Assembly: GCA_044228245.1 (NCBI GenBank)
Contig: JBGAVG010000005.1
Coordinates: 62,001 to 126,000, forward strand
DNA length: 64,000 nt
Direction: 5' to 3'
Origin: Methylotenera_A sp044228245
GTDB taxonomy: Bacteria; Pseudomonadota; Gammaproteobacteria; Burkholderiales; Methylophilaceae
Made by a program: the position numbers and the translations under genes. Of this stretch, positions 7,388 through 15,127 are shown piece by piece. Each line of letters begins with the position of its first letter. The first letter of the stretch is position 1. The notes beneath the pieces are model-generated. The model saw only the letters and a program-made list of their open reading frames with translations, did no database searches and had not been told where the DNA came from.

Positions 7388-8611
7388 CTAAAACATATAG
7401 CCCAAACCAAGATTGAAGCGCTTGTCACCTTTGTCACCATCCGGCTTGTCAAACTTCTGATAATCGGTTTTCAGTACGACTTGTGGGTGCGGCCAGTAAT
7501 TGGCGCCAATCGTCCATACATCGTTCTTGTTAGCGCTGATTCGCGTCACGTTAGACGGCACATCATCATGCGTATCCCAGGATTCGTAACGTACAAACGG
7601 GGCCAGATCATGGTCACCCTGTTTCCAGACATGGTAGGCCGCTTCAGCAAACCAGCCATAGAAACTTTCGGCCGCATTGATGCCTGTTGCTGTTTTAATA
7701 TCGGCCGCATCGCTCAAATGTCCTTGTGCATAAAGGGCGCGCAAGTCAAACCTGTCCTTCTGGTATCTGGCATGCACATCCCATAAGGTCAGGCGCGCAT
7801 CCACATTCTTGAGCTTAGCATTAGAGGCGCCATCCTGTCCTGTTTCACCTGTAAACAATGCTGCACCGACCAGTAGTCCCGGCACTCCGTTATAGTTTAA
7901 GGCGCCTGAGAAGGCAATGTTTTCGGCCGGGGCGCTTGCCGTTTTGCGCCTGCCATCTCGCACGCCATTACTGAAATCAGATTTAAACTTGCCAGCATCC
8001 AGGCTGGAAGTTGCATTTAACTGATAGCTTAGCCCAGGTACAACTTCACCATAAACACCCGCCCCGGCTTCCCACCAAGTCGATGGAATAATGCGGCTTT
8101 CGATTTCATTGCGCTCGACACCATAGAAAGTCGGCGGCTCATGTGTTTCGTTCAGAATACCCATCGGGAGCAGAAACACCCCCGCCTTGGCGTTAAAATG
8201 CGGGTTAATGTTAAAATCCAGATAAGCCTGCTCTAATTCAATTTCACCAGCCTTGCTTTCACCTGCAATGGCATGCTCAAGTTCGAGCTCCGACTTGAAA
8301 CTGATCCAGTCATTAAACTTGTGCCCAAAAAACAGCACGAAACGGTGTAAGTCAATTTCATCCTTCTTGCGCGTTTTTCCTGCCGGTACATCCCCTGAAA
8401 AGTTGTTGTAGTGCAGCTCCCCATAACCACCAATTGTAGTTCTATCGACAAATCCCTGTACACCTCCCTTGTTCTTCTCTGCATTGGCTGCCTGGGCTTT
8501 AAGCTGGTCGATTTCGTCCTGCAACATGTCAATTTTATCTTCAATTGATGTTGCCATGGCTGGCCCGGAAAGCAGGCTTAAAATAATTAATCCTAATAAT
8601 TTCTTCTGCAT
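7388..8611 (-). CDS. Outer-membrane porin, OprP/phosphate-selective porin-like
   Basis: 407 residues with a signal peptide (MQKKLLGLIILSLLSGPAMA), then a short coiled coil (IEDKIDMLQDEIDQLKAQ) and a beta-barrel region ending in YMF, a C-terminal aromatic as outer-membrane insertion needs. The start is the ATG at 8611, which has a GAGG eight bases upstream; a TTG at 8626 in the same frame is less likely. Coiled-coil plus barrel is the layout of OprP/OprO-like porins, but the substrate need not be phosphate. The two Fur-like boxes upstream and the flavoprotein and PepSY genes downstream suggest an iron-related role. Confidence 0.8.
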   Translation of the reverse strand: MQKKLLGLIILSLLSGPAMATSIEDKIDMLQDEIDQLKAQAANAEKNKGGVQGFVDRTTIGGYGELHYNNFSGDVPAGKTRKKDEIDLHRFVLFFGHKFNDWISFKSELELEHAIAGESKAGEIELEQAYLDFNINPHFNAKAGVFLLPMGILNETHEPPTFYGVERNEIESRIIPSTWWEAGAGVYGEVVPGLSYQLNATSSLDAGKFKSDFSNGVRDGRRKTASAPAENIAFSGALNYNGVPGLLVGAALFTGETGQDGASNAKLKNVDARLTLWDVHARYQKDRFDLRALYAQGHLSDAADIKTATGINAAESFYGWFAEAAYHVWKQGDHDLAPFVRYESWDTHDDVPSNVTRISANKNDVWTIGANYWPHPQVVLKTDYQKFDKPDGDKGDKRFNLGLGYMF

Positions 8612-8647
8612 ATTCAATTTCCTCAAGTAATTACGATTCGCAAATAA

Positions 8648-8695
8648 TGAGAACTATTCTCAATTAACCGTGAATATACATGAGAATCATTATCA
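8648..8695. promoter_or_regulatory. Two Fur-box-like operators
   Basis: TGAGAACTATTCTCA (8648-8662) and TGAGAATCATTATCA (8681-8695) both follow the 7-1-7 Fur pattern TGATAATnATTATCA, with centres 33 bp apart. They lie 37-84 bp before the porin ATG and 64 bp or more from the divergent hslO. The matches are seen directly; Fur binding is inferred. Confidence 0.75.
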
Positions 8696-8758
8696 TTTCA
8701 ACAAAATTATCAAGCTTGTTATTTATGGATAAAGCCTAAGCAATGATAAAATTCATGA

Positions 8759-9649
8759 ATGGATAATTTCAGAGATACGCTGCAGCATTTTTTGTTCGAA
8801 GACACCCCCATACGCGGTAACATTGTTCACCTTAACCACACTTACCGGCAGGCTTTGCAGCACCAATCGCTGCCTTTGGTGCTAAAACAGGCGCTTGGTG
8901 AGCTGATGGCAGCGAGTGCCCTGCTCTCTGCCACGCTTAAAATGGATGGCGCGATGGTGCTGCAACTGCAGAGTAAAGGTGCGCTTAAACTGCTGGTGGT
9001 GGAATGCACTTCGGCGCTGGAAATGCGCGCAACGGCCAAGTGGGCCGGCGAGATCAGCAATCAAAGCTTCATTGAACTCATTCAACACGGTCAATTTGTC
9101 ATTACGCTAGACCCGGAACAAGGCGAGGCCTACCAGGGAATTGTACCGATTGAGGGTGAAACGATTGCTGAGATGCTGGAAAATTATATGCAGCGTTCGC
9201 AGCAAATCGATACTTCGCTGTGGCTGCATTGCGATGGCGAAAATGCAGCTGGCATGCTGCTGCAAAAGCTTCCGGAGCACCCTGACCAGCATCATCACAA
9301 TCAGGACTATGATGCCTGGAACCGGGTCAATCATTTGGCCAACACTGTAACCAGTAGTGAGCTGCAGAACCTTGCACCGGAACAGCTATTAACAAGGCTG
9401 TTTGCAGAAGAGGACATTCGTCTGTTTGAGGAGAAGCCGGTAAGATTTCACTGCAGCTGCAGCAAAACGAAGGTCAGTGCCATGCTGCAGATGCTGGGCG
9501 TAAATGAAGTAAATAGCATCCTGGCCGAGCGTGAAACAATTGAGGTGAACTGCGATTTCTGCAACAAACATTATGTGTTTGATGCCGTAGACGCCGCAGC
9601 GTTATTTACCAGTGAAATTACAATCAGCTTAGGCAGTTCACGCCACTAG
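8759..9649 (+). CDS. hslO: Redox-regulated chaperone Hsp33
   Basis: Cytosolic holdase activated by oxidative unfolding. The 296-residue protein has the Hsp33 fold N-terminally (DNFRDTLQHFLFEDTPIRG) and the C-terminal zinc and redox switch with four cysteines: CSC near residue 238, then CDFC about 33 residues later. Full length for the family. It is divergent from the Fur-box porin operon and convergent with the pilin gene. No promoter of its own stands out clearly. Confidence 0.97.
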   Translation: MDNFRDTLQHFLFEDTPIRGNIVHLNHTYRQALQHQSLPLVLKQALGELMAASALLSATLKMDGAMVLQLQSKGALKLLVVECTSALEMRATAKWAGEISNQSFIELIQHGQFVITLDPEQGEAYQGIVPIEGETIAEMLENYMQRSQQIDTSLWLHCDGENAAGMLLQKLPEHPDQHHHNQDYDAWNRVNHLANTVTSSELQNLAPEQLLTRLFAEEDIRLFEEKPVRFHCSCSKTKVSAMLQMLGVNEVNSILAERETIEVNCDFCNKHYVFDAVDAAALFTSEITISLGSSRH

Positions 9650-9666
9650 CCTGGCTTGTCTGTAAA

Positions 9667-10146
9667 CTATCGGCACAAAATCGGCAGATATTCATCCGGA
9701 ATATTGGTTCTGTTTTCACCTTTCACCGTCATTTGATCCGGCACTTTGGCATTGCCGCACACCCAGGCAATCGGCACCGCCTGTGATTCCTCGATCACTG
9801 CCGGGCGCAGTGTAAGTAGCTTCCCTTTGATTTTTGAATGCGCTTTGTTGCCAAAAGTCATGTGAATCACGCCATTTTGCACTTCCAGCGTGCTGATAAA
9901 GTTGCTCACCACTTTTTCCGGCGCTGGCAACCCGGCTTCCTTGTTATCAGCTGGCAAAGTCTTTGTGGCTTTCCATGCCGCTGCAATCGGCTCTTTGGCC
10001 GCATCTGCCAGAGGCAGGGCAGCAACCACATTTTCTTTAATAATCCGCCCCATGCTAGTCGGAATCGCAATCATCGCCAAAATGGCGATAATCGCCACCA
10101 CCACCATCATCTCCATGGCAGAAAAACCTGCATGTCTATTTCTCAT
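9667..10146 (-). CDS. Type IV pilin-like protein
   Basis: 159 residues with a class III signal: a short basic leader MRNRHAG, then FSAMEMMVVVAIIAILAMIAIP, including the pilin Glu at position +5. The hydrophobic helix is followed by a globular domain with two cysteines near the C-terminus (WVCGN and ILCR) that could form the usual pilin disulfide loop. No assembly genes are nearby. It starts 13 bp after the rRNA methyltransferase stop and probably shares its transcript. Whether it is a major pilin or a minor pilin/pseudopilin cannot be told. Confidence 0.85.
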   Translation of the reverse strand: MRNRHAGFSAMEMMVVVAIIAILAMIAIPTSMGRIIKENVVAALPLADAAKEPIAAAWKATKTLPADNKEAGLPAPEKVVSNFISTLEVQNGVIHMTFGNKAHSKIKGKLLTLRPAVIEESQAVPIAWVCGNAKVPDQMTVKGENRTNIPDEYLPILCR

Positions 10147-10159
10147 ACTATTCCTTTAT

Positions 10160-10933
10160 TTATGAAACTTGCCGCTTACGCTCAAACAAGCAAACTGCTG
10201 CCGCTGCGGCCGCATTGAGCGATTCCAGATTGTGATGCATCGGAATACTCACCCGATGGCTCGCAGTCTGTAGCACTGCATGGCTCAACCCTGCGCCTTC
10301 ATTGCCAATCACAAACGCGGCCGGCTTTGTTAAATCCTGCGCATAAAGCGATTCACCACCCATCGCCGTCGCATAAGTATTGCCTGCAAAACTCTGCATC
10401 GTCTCTACCATATCCGCGCTTTCAATAATCGGCAAATAGAACTGCGCACCCTGCCCGCCACGCAAGGCTTTTGGCGACCAAGCATCGGTACACCCTTTAG
10501 ATAGATATACTGCATCCACCCCCGCGCCCAAGGCGGTGCGCAGCATACTGCCTAAATTTCCGGGATCTTGAATATCTTCCAGCATAAGCGCGAAATTGAT
10601 TTGACTTGGTAAAGCTAGATTTGGTTTCTTCACCATTGCCAAAATACCTGTTGATGTCGCAACCGGCGTCAGTTCAGCAAACATCAAAGTTGGAAACATG
10701 ATGGTGTTTACATGCTCAAGCCGCTGCATCAGGCTGGTAGCCTCGAGCGAGCTTTTGCCTTCCGGGATAATCACTAACTCAGGCTCACCAAAAGCCTCGC
10801 AATAGCTCTCGATCAAATGCACGCCATCGAGCAAAGTCTTGCCCTCTGCGCGGCGTTCACGCGCATGTTCGGCTAATTTCTTCAGATACTTAAAAATTGG
10901 ATTATCGCGTGAGGTAATATGTTTGAAGGACAT
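10160..10933 (-). CDS. SpoU/TrmH-family RNA 2'-O-methyltransferase
   Basis: 257 residues. An N-terminal substrate-binding domain (HITSRDNPIFKYLKKL) is followed by the knotted SPOUT domain with its three motifs: LEDIQDPGNLGSMLRTA, FVIGNEGAGLS and IPMHHNLESLNAAAAAAV. It methylates a ribose in rRNA or tRNA using S-adenosylmethionine; the target is not evident, though the layout is that of 23S rRNA methyltransferases such as RlmB relatives. The pilin gene follows 13 bp downstream. Confidence 0.92.
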   Translation of the reverse strand: MSFKHITSRDNPIFKYLKKLAEHARERRAEGKTLLDGVHLIESYCEAFGEPELVIIPEGKSSLEATSLMQRLEHVNTIMFPTLMFAELTPVATSTGILAMVKKPNLALPSQINFALMLEDIQDPGNLGSMLRTALGAGVDAVYLSKGCTDAWSPKALRGGQGAQFYLPIIESADMVETMQSFAGNTYATAMGGESLYAQDLTKPAAFVIGNEGAGLSHAVLQTASHRVSIPMHHNLESLNAAAAAAVCLFERKRQVS

Positions 10934-11052
10934 GATATATAAAGCTCTTTTTTGATAAACCTATTCTAACTTAAGCCGCTTGTTATCCAGCCAAATTAGG
11001 CGTAAATTATTTCAGCAATAAGTAAAAATTCATAACCCTGTGGAGGATTCAA

Positions 11053-11742
11053 ATGTCATTAACTAAACGCGCGTTGGCAGAATTAATCGGTACTTTTTGG
11101 CTGGTGTTAGGTGGCTGCGGCAGTGCAGTATTAGCTGCAGGAATTCCAGAATTAGGCTTAGGCTATTTAGGCGTTTCGCTCGCATTCGGGTTAACGGTGG
11201 TCACCATGGCATATGCGATCGGCCATATTTCAGGCTGCCACCTCAACCCGGCCGTGTCGATTGGCCTGGTTGCTGGCGGCAGATTCAAATCCAGCGAATT
11301 GCCACACTACATTATCGCGCAAGTGCTGGGCGCAATTCTAGCTGCAGCAACTATCTATTGCATCGCCAGCGGGCAAGAAGGCTACACGCTGGGCGGTTTT
11401 GCATCGAACGGTTACGGCGAGGCTTCACTGCATGGCTACGCGCTGCACGCTGCGTTTGTGTGCGAGGTAGTAATGACCGCCGTATTCCTGTTCATCATCA
11501 TGGGCGCAACGGATAGCCGCGCGCCTGCTGGTCTGGCACCGCTAGCCATTGGCCTGACACTGGCGCTCATCCATATGATCAGCATCCCCGTGACCAATAC
11601 TTCGGTGAACCCTGCACGCAGCACCAGCCAGGCGGTTTTTGCAGGCGGCATTTATCTGCAGCAGCTTTGGCTGTTCTGGGTAGCACCCATCCTTGGTGGC
11701 ATCATAGGAGCGAAAATTTATAACTTGGTCGCCGACAAATAG
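11053..11742 (+). CDS. aqpZ: Aquaporin Z
   Basis: A 229-residue water channel of the MIP family with six helices and the two NPA boxes, HLNPAVS near residue 62 and SVNPARS near residue 184. The second is followed by the conserved arginine. The start MSLTKRALAELIGTFWLVLGGCGSAV is standard for AqpZ. A strong GGAGG lies at 11042-11046, just ahead of the ATG. A hairpin terminator follows at 11759. Confidence 0.96.
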   Translation: MSLTKRALAELIGTFWLVLGGCGSAVLAAGIPELGLGYLGVSLAFGLTVVTMAYAIGHISGCHLNPAVSIGLVAGGRFKSSELPHYIIAQVLGAILAAATIYCIASGQEGYTLGGFASNGYGEASLHGYALHAAFVCEVVMTAVFLFIIMGATDSRAPAGLAPLAIGLTLALIHMISIPVTNTSVNPARSTSQAVFAGGIYLQQLWLFWVAPILGGIIGAKIYNLVADK

Positions 11743-11758
11743 CTTCTCAACTCACATG

Positions 11759-11783
11759 AAGCCCGCCATGTGCGGGCTTTTTT
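11759..11783 (+). terminator. Terminator after aqpZ
   Basis: An 8-bp stem AAGCCCGC / GCGGGCTT with a 5-nt loop runs into a T-tract. It lies 16 bp after the aqpZ stop and just before the rsuA promoter. Confidence 0.85.
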
Positions 11784-11788
11784 GTTTG

Positions 11789-11794
11789 TATAAT
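11789..11794 (+). promoter_or_regulatory. -10 box of rsuA, possibly leaderless
   Basis: A consensus TATAAT lies six bases before the rsuA ATG at 11801, so transcription would start at or next to the start codon. No good -35 is seen, since that position falls inside the upstream terminator. Confidence 0.5.
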
Positions 11795-11800
11795 ACCCGC

Positions 11801-12517
11801 ATGGCGAAAACACTAGACCTCGAACGCATCCTGCACAAGCAAGGCTTTGGCTCGCGCAAGCTGTGCCGCATTATGATCATCAATGAAGAAATCACGGTGA
11901 ACGGCGAAATGTGCGACGACCCCGATGCGGAATTTTTACTGGAAAATTTGAAATTTACGGTGAAAGGCGAGGCTTGGGATTACAAAGAAAAATCGTACCT
12001 GATGATGCACAAACCCGCCAATTACGAATGCTCGCACAAAACCCAGCACCATCCGACCATTTACAGTTTACTGCCCTATCCTCTTGTAGAAAGAAAGGTT
12101 CAGTGCATCGGCCGTTTGGATGAAGACACCACGGGCTTGATTTTGATTTCTGACGACGGGCAATTTATCCATAAAATGAGTTCGCCCAAACACAAAGTGC
12201 CAAAAGTGTACGAAGTTACCTGCAAACACCCTGTCTCGCAATCCAATATCCATGCGCTTCTACAAGGGGTGCAATTAGTGGATGAGCCTGCGCCAATCGC
12301 CGCTTTGAATGTAAAACAAATCACTGAAAACGTGATTCACATGACGCTGGCAGAAGGCAAATACCACCAAGTCAAACGTATGGTCGCCGCCATCAGCAAC
12401 CGCGTGGAAGGCTTAAAACGCATCCAGATTGGTGAACTGAAATTGCCGGAAGATTTGAAAGTAGGCGAATGGCGGTGGTTGAGCGATGGTGATATGATGA
12501 AGTTAAATACAAATTAG
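11801..12517 (+). CDS. rsuA: 16S rRNA pseudouridine(516) synthase RsuA
   Basis: 238 residues, close to E. coli RsuA. An N-terminal S4 RNA-binding domain (LERILHKQGFGSRKLCR) is followed by the catalytic motif GRLDEDTTGLILISDDG with its active-site Asp, and by the RsuA-type EGKYHQVKRMVAA motif. RluB-type enzymes usually have R-x-R in the last position, so RsuA is preferred. The start is the ATG at 11801; the frame is open up to 11756 but that part is the aqpZ terminator. A TATAAT just upstream suggests a leaderless message. Confidence 0.9.
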   Translation: MAKTLDLERILHKQGFGSRKLCRIMIINEEITVNGEMCDDPDAEFLLENLKFTVKGEAWDYKEKSYLMMHKPANYECSHKTQHHPTIYSLLPYPLVERKVQCIGRLDEDTTGLILISDDGQFIHKMSSPKHKVPKVYEVTCKHPVSQSNIHALLQGVQLVDEPAPIAALNVKQITENVIHMTLAEGKYHQVKRMVAAISNRVEGLKRIQIGELKLPEDLKVGEWRWLSDGDMMKLNTN

Positions 12518-12545
12518 AAAATTAAGTTCTTATTTAAGGGAAATT

Positions 12546-13202
12546 ATGAATAAAATAATAAAATTAACAACCATCGTCACTCTGCTCGTAGCCTTTGTTA
12601 CAGGATGCACACAACAGCCCCCAAAATGCTCCGATGAAAGCACATTCACACTAATACGAAAAATCATCATTGACCAAATCGGTGGAAGCGAGGGATTCAC
12701 CGACAAAGAGTTAAAAGACAGCATGAGAATTGAGTTTCCTAGAGCCAGCTCTCTTGACGAGAAAATCAAAAAGTATAGCTGTGAAGCAAAGTTAATTGCT
12801 GGAAGTTCTGTCGAACTGCCAATAACCTACGAATCACAACTTGACGACGAAAATCAACATATTGTTTCCGTAGGTGGCATATCCAATATTGACCTAATTT
12901 ATGTAAAAGATGCTATTACTCAGGGGCTTATAAAAAGCCGTGGAATAAAAGATACCCCAGCCCCACCTTCAACAGAACCCATTCCGAAAGAGCAGCCAGT
13001 TCCTGAACCGACTCAACCACAAACTTCTGAACCTGAAGTAACAACAGACGATATAAATAAGCAAAACGATCCTGTTATAGAGGCTTGCGTACAGGCAATT
13101 ATGGAGAAACATCGAGAGACTATCGGACCTGATGAAATAATTACGGCTGGCGAAATTGGTGAGTGGGAAGAAAAATGTATAGCAGAAAGGCAAGCCCAAT
13201 AG
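12546..13202 (+). CDS. Orphan lipoprotein, function unknown
   Basis: 218 residues with a lipoprotein signal (KLTTIVTLLVAFVTGC, lipobox VTGC). A mixed domain to about residue 135 holds two further cysteines. Then comes a Pro/Glu/Thr-rich linker (about 138-168) and a short C-terminal segment with a Cys pair (IEACVQAIMEKH, EKCIAERQAQ). I recognise no family. The gene is visibly richer in A+T than its neighbours and is followed at once by a dispersed-repeat region, which suggests an accessory gene. It begins 28 bp after rsuA. Confidence 0.7.
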   Translation: MNKIIKLTTIVTLLVAFVTGCTQQPPKCSDESTFTLIRKIIIDQIGGSEGFTDKELKDSMRIEFPRASSLDEKIKKYSCEAKLIAGSSVELPITYESQLDDENQHIVSVGGISNIDLIYVKDAITQGLIKSRGIKDTPAPPSTEPIPKEQPVPEPTQPQTSEPEVTTDDINKQNDPVIEACVQAIMEKHRETIGPDEIITAGEIGEWEEKCIAERQAQ

Positions 13203-13221
13203 ATCTAACTTGATGGAATCC

Positions 13222-13454
13222 TAGCCCGCGTAGGGCGCACCTGCTTGCGGTGCGCTGCATGGTTTTCAATCCCCTTGCCGCGCCTTCGGCTTGAGCGGCG
13301 AGGACTGTTTGAGTGCTGAAAGCGCGAGTTCCACAGCCGCCCCAGTCGCCGCGCTAAGACCGAAGGAAACAAGCGGCAGAGGGGTGTGATTTTCTTTGAT
13401 TACTTTCTTTTGCACAAACAAAAGAAAGTAATTAGCTGTCGGGCTACCCCCGAC
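13222..13454. repeat. Dispersed repeat region between lipoprotein and blc
   Basis: The 396-bp gap 13203-13598 holds no convincing gene. It contains GC-rich inverted motifs (a CCCGCGTAGGG block near 13227, then GCGCACC...GGTGCGC). It also has a perfect 14-bp stem ATTACTTTCTTTTG / CAAAAGAAAGTAAT with a 6-nt loop at 13399-13432, and a GTCGGG / CCCGAC hairpin at 13438-13454. Blocks of this kind, with the TTACTTTCTTTTG stem, recur in many proteobacterial genomes and are often mis-annotated as short proteins. A TATAAT at 13538-13543 may belong to blc. Confidence 0.65.
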
Positions 13455-13598
13455 AAAACTCTCACGTACGCACGCATTCATTAGCAAAACCGCTGCCCTG
13501 CAAGCAAGCAGAATGTGCCTTGTAGCCCGATTGAATCTATAATGAATTCTAATGCTCTAATTGCAAACCGTTCATATCTTTTGAAAGCGCATTATTGA

Positions 13599-14183
13599 AT
13601 GCAAACTATGAGAATTTTTAGCCTACTGATTTTTGTTCTGTTTACCGCTGCGTGTAGCAAAGAAATGCCGCAAGCCGCGAAAGATAGCGTGGTGCAAAAC
13701 GTGGATGCAAACCAATATTTGGGCACTTGGTATGAGATTGCACGGCTGGATAACCGCTTTGAAAAAGGCCTGGAGCAAGTGACCGCCAATTACAGCCTGG
13801 AAAAAGACGGTAGCATCAAGGTGGTGAACCGCGGCTATGACCTTGAAGCCAAGGAATGGAAAGAAGTGACTGGCAAAGCCTTGTTTGTTGACCCTGCCAA
13901 TACGGACGGCACGCGTACAGGGCGACTTAAGGTAACGTTTTTTTGGCCGTTTTATGGCACATACAATATCATTGAGCTAGATAAGCCTTATTACAATTAC
14001 GCGCTGGTGAGCGGCGGGCTGGATTACTTATGGATACTCTCGCGCACGCCGCAATTGAATTACCCCGTGAAGCAGCATTTGATGGCGCAGGCGAAAGAGA
14101 TGGGCTATGCGACTGACGAACTGGTATTTGTAAAACAGGCCAACCAGGTAGAGTATGAAGCTGGTCGGCATGTGCTGCATTAA
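13599..14183 (+). CDS. blc: Outer-membrane lipocalin lipoprotein
   Basis: 194 residues with a lipoprotein signal ending in the lipobox TAAC, then a single lipocalin barrel. The first conserved region, YLGTWYEIARLDNRFEKG, is diagnostic, and the YNYALVSGG and LWILSR segments match Blc. Blc-type lipocalins bind lysophospholipids or fatty acids at the outer membrane. The first ATG (13599) and another three codons on (13608) are both possible starts; neither has a strong ribosome site. Convergent with the TraB-family gene. Confidence 0.92.
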   Translation: MQTMRIFSLLIFVLFTAACSKEMPQAAKDSVVQNVDANQYLGTWYEIARLDNRFEKGLEQVTANYSLEKDGSIKVVNRGYDLEAKEWKEVTGKALFVDPANTDGTRTGRLKVTFFWPFYGTYNIIELDKPYYNYALVSGGLDYLWILSRTPQLNYPVKQHLMAQAKEMGYATDELVFVKQANQVEYEAGRHVLH

Positions 14184-14196
14184 AATAATTTTTGAT

Positions 14197-15057
14197 TTAT
14201 TTGGGCATCGCACTTAGTTTAAAGCCCGCTTTTTTAAACGCCGCTATCAAGCCATTGTCGCCAGCTAGGTGGGAAGCGCCTACCGCCACAAACACGGGTT
14301 TCTCGTTAGCAACTTTAATGGTGCGCTCTGCCATCACCACGTTGCGTTTATCCAGCAACCTATCGCGCATTTTTGCCCATAGCGCTTTAGGCAGCATGCC
14401 GCCGGTAATCTGCTCATCCAAGGCGGTGATCTTATCGCTATCGCCCTCCAGATAAGCCGCCATCAGGCGCTCGAAATCCGCTTCTTTTTGCGCCTGTGTA
14501 CGCTTGAGAACCGCGCGCAGCATCACCATTTGCTCTTCCATGCTAAAGTCATCCATCACGCCAAAATGTTCGGCGGCAGTCTCAATACCCAACACTTCTT
14601 TTGCAGCTTCTTCAGATTTGGCCATCAGCAGATTATCCTGTGCAAACGGCGTTTGCGGTTTTGGCAGATCAAATACCACCGCCAGCAGCCACGGCTTCAT
14701 CTGCATGGCCGCACCCAGGTGCATCACGTGAAAGTCTGCCAGTTCGCGCACTTGTTCAAACTCTGCCTCTGTTAGCAGCGAAGCTAAATTGCCTTCCTTC
14801 AGCATCATTACGCTCGGGTCGCGGTTTTCCGCCACTTCCATCACGAAGATATCCACTTGTTTGATAGCCGCGATCACGCCGGGACTGATTTCTGCCACGC
14901 GGTTATCATCTGTGTGAATTGTGCCAAACAGATAGCTGGTCACGCCGCCAGGCGATTCCAGCTTCCAGAACAGGCCTTTTTCGGTGGCTTGCGCTGCCAA
15001 CGCGAAACCGGCAATGACTAGACCAATAAGGATTTTTTTAAGCGCGGTAGTGAACAT
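14197..15057 (-). CDS. TraB/GumN-family protein
   Basis: 286 residues with a signal peptide (KKILIGLVIAGFALAAQA) and the two conserved motifs of the TraB/TIKI/GumN superfamily: YLFGTIHTDD near the mature N-terminus and VAVGASHLAGDNG near the C-terminus. Related TIKI proteins are metalloproteases; bacterial members are mostly uncharacterised. Probably periplasmic. It follows ygiQ on the same strand with a 70-bp gap. Confidence 0.85.
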   Translation of the reverse strand: MFTTALKKILIGLVIAGFALAAQATEKGLFWKLESPGGVTSYLFGTIHTDDNRVAEISPGVIAAIKQVDIFVMEVAENRDPSVMMLKEGNLASLLTEAEFEQVRELADFHVMHLGAAMQMKPWLLAVVFDLPKPQTPFAQDNLLMAKSEEAAKEVLGIETAAEHFGVMDDFSMEEQMVMLRAVLKRTQAQKEADFERLMAAYLEGDSDKITALDEQITGGMLPKALWAKMRDRLLDKRNVVMAERTIKVANEKPVFVAVGASHLAGDNGLIAAFKKAGFKLSAMPK

Positions 15058-15127
15058 ATTGTTCTCTTGTTTTGAACTTGCTGTAGTGACTTTGACGCGC
15101 GCGGTTTAGTTCAGCCGGGCATCGGGA

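Noticed and set aside
13266..13487. 73-aa open frame within the dispersed repeat (ANYFLLFVQKKVIKENHTPL)
   Set aside because: It translates the repeat and its TTACTTTCTTTTG hairpin; such peptides are a known annotation artefact of this repeat type.
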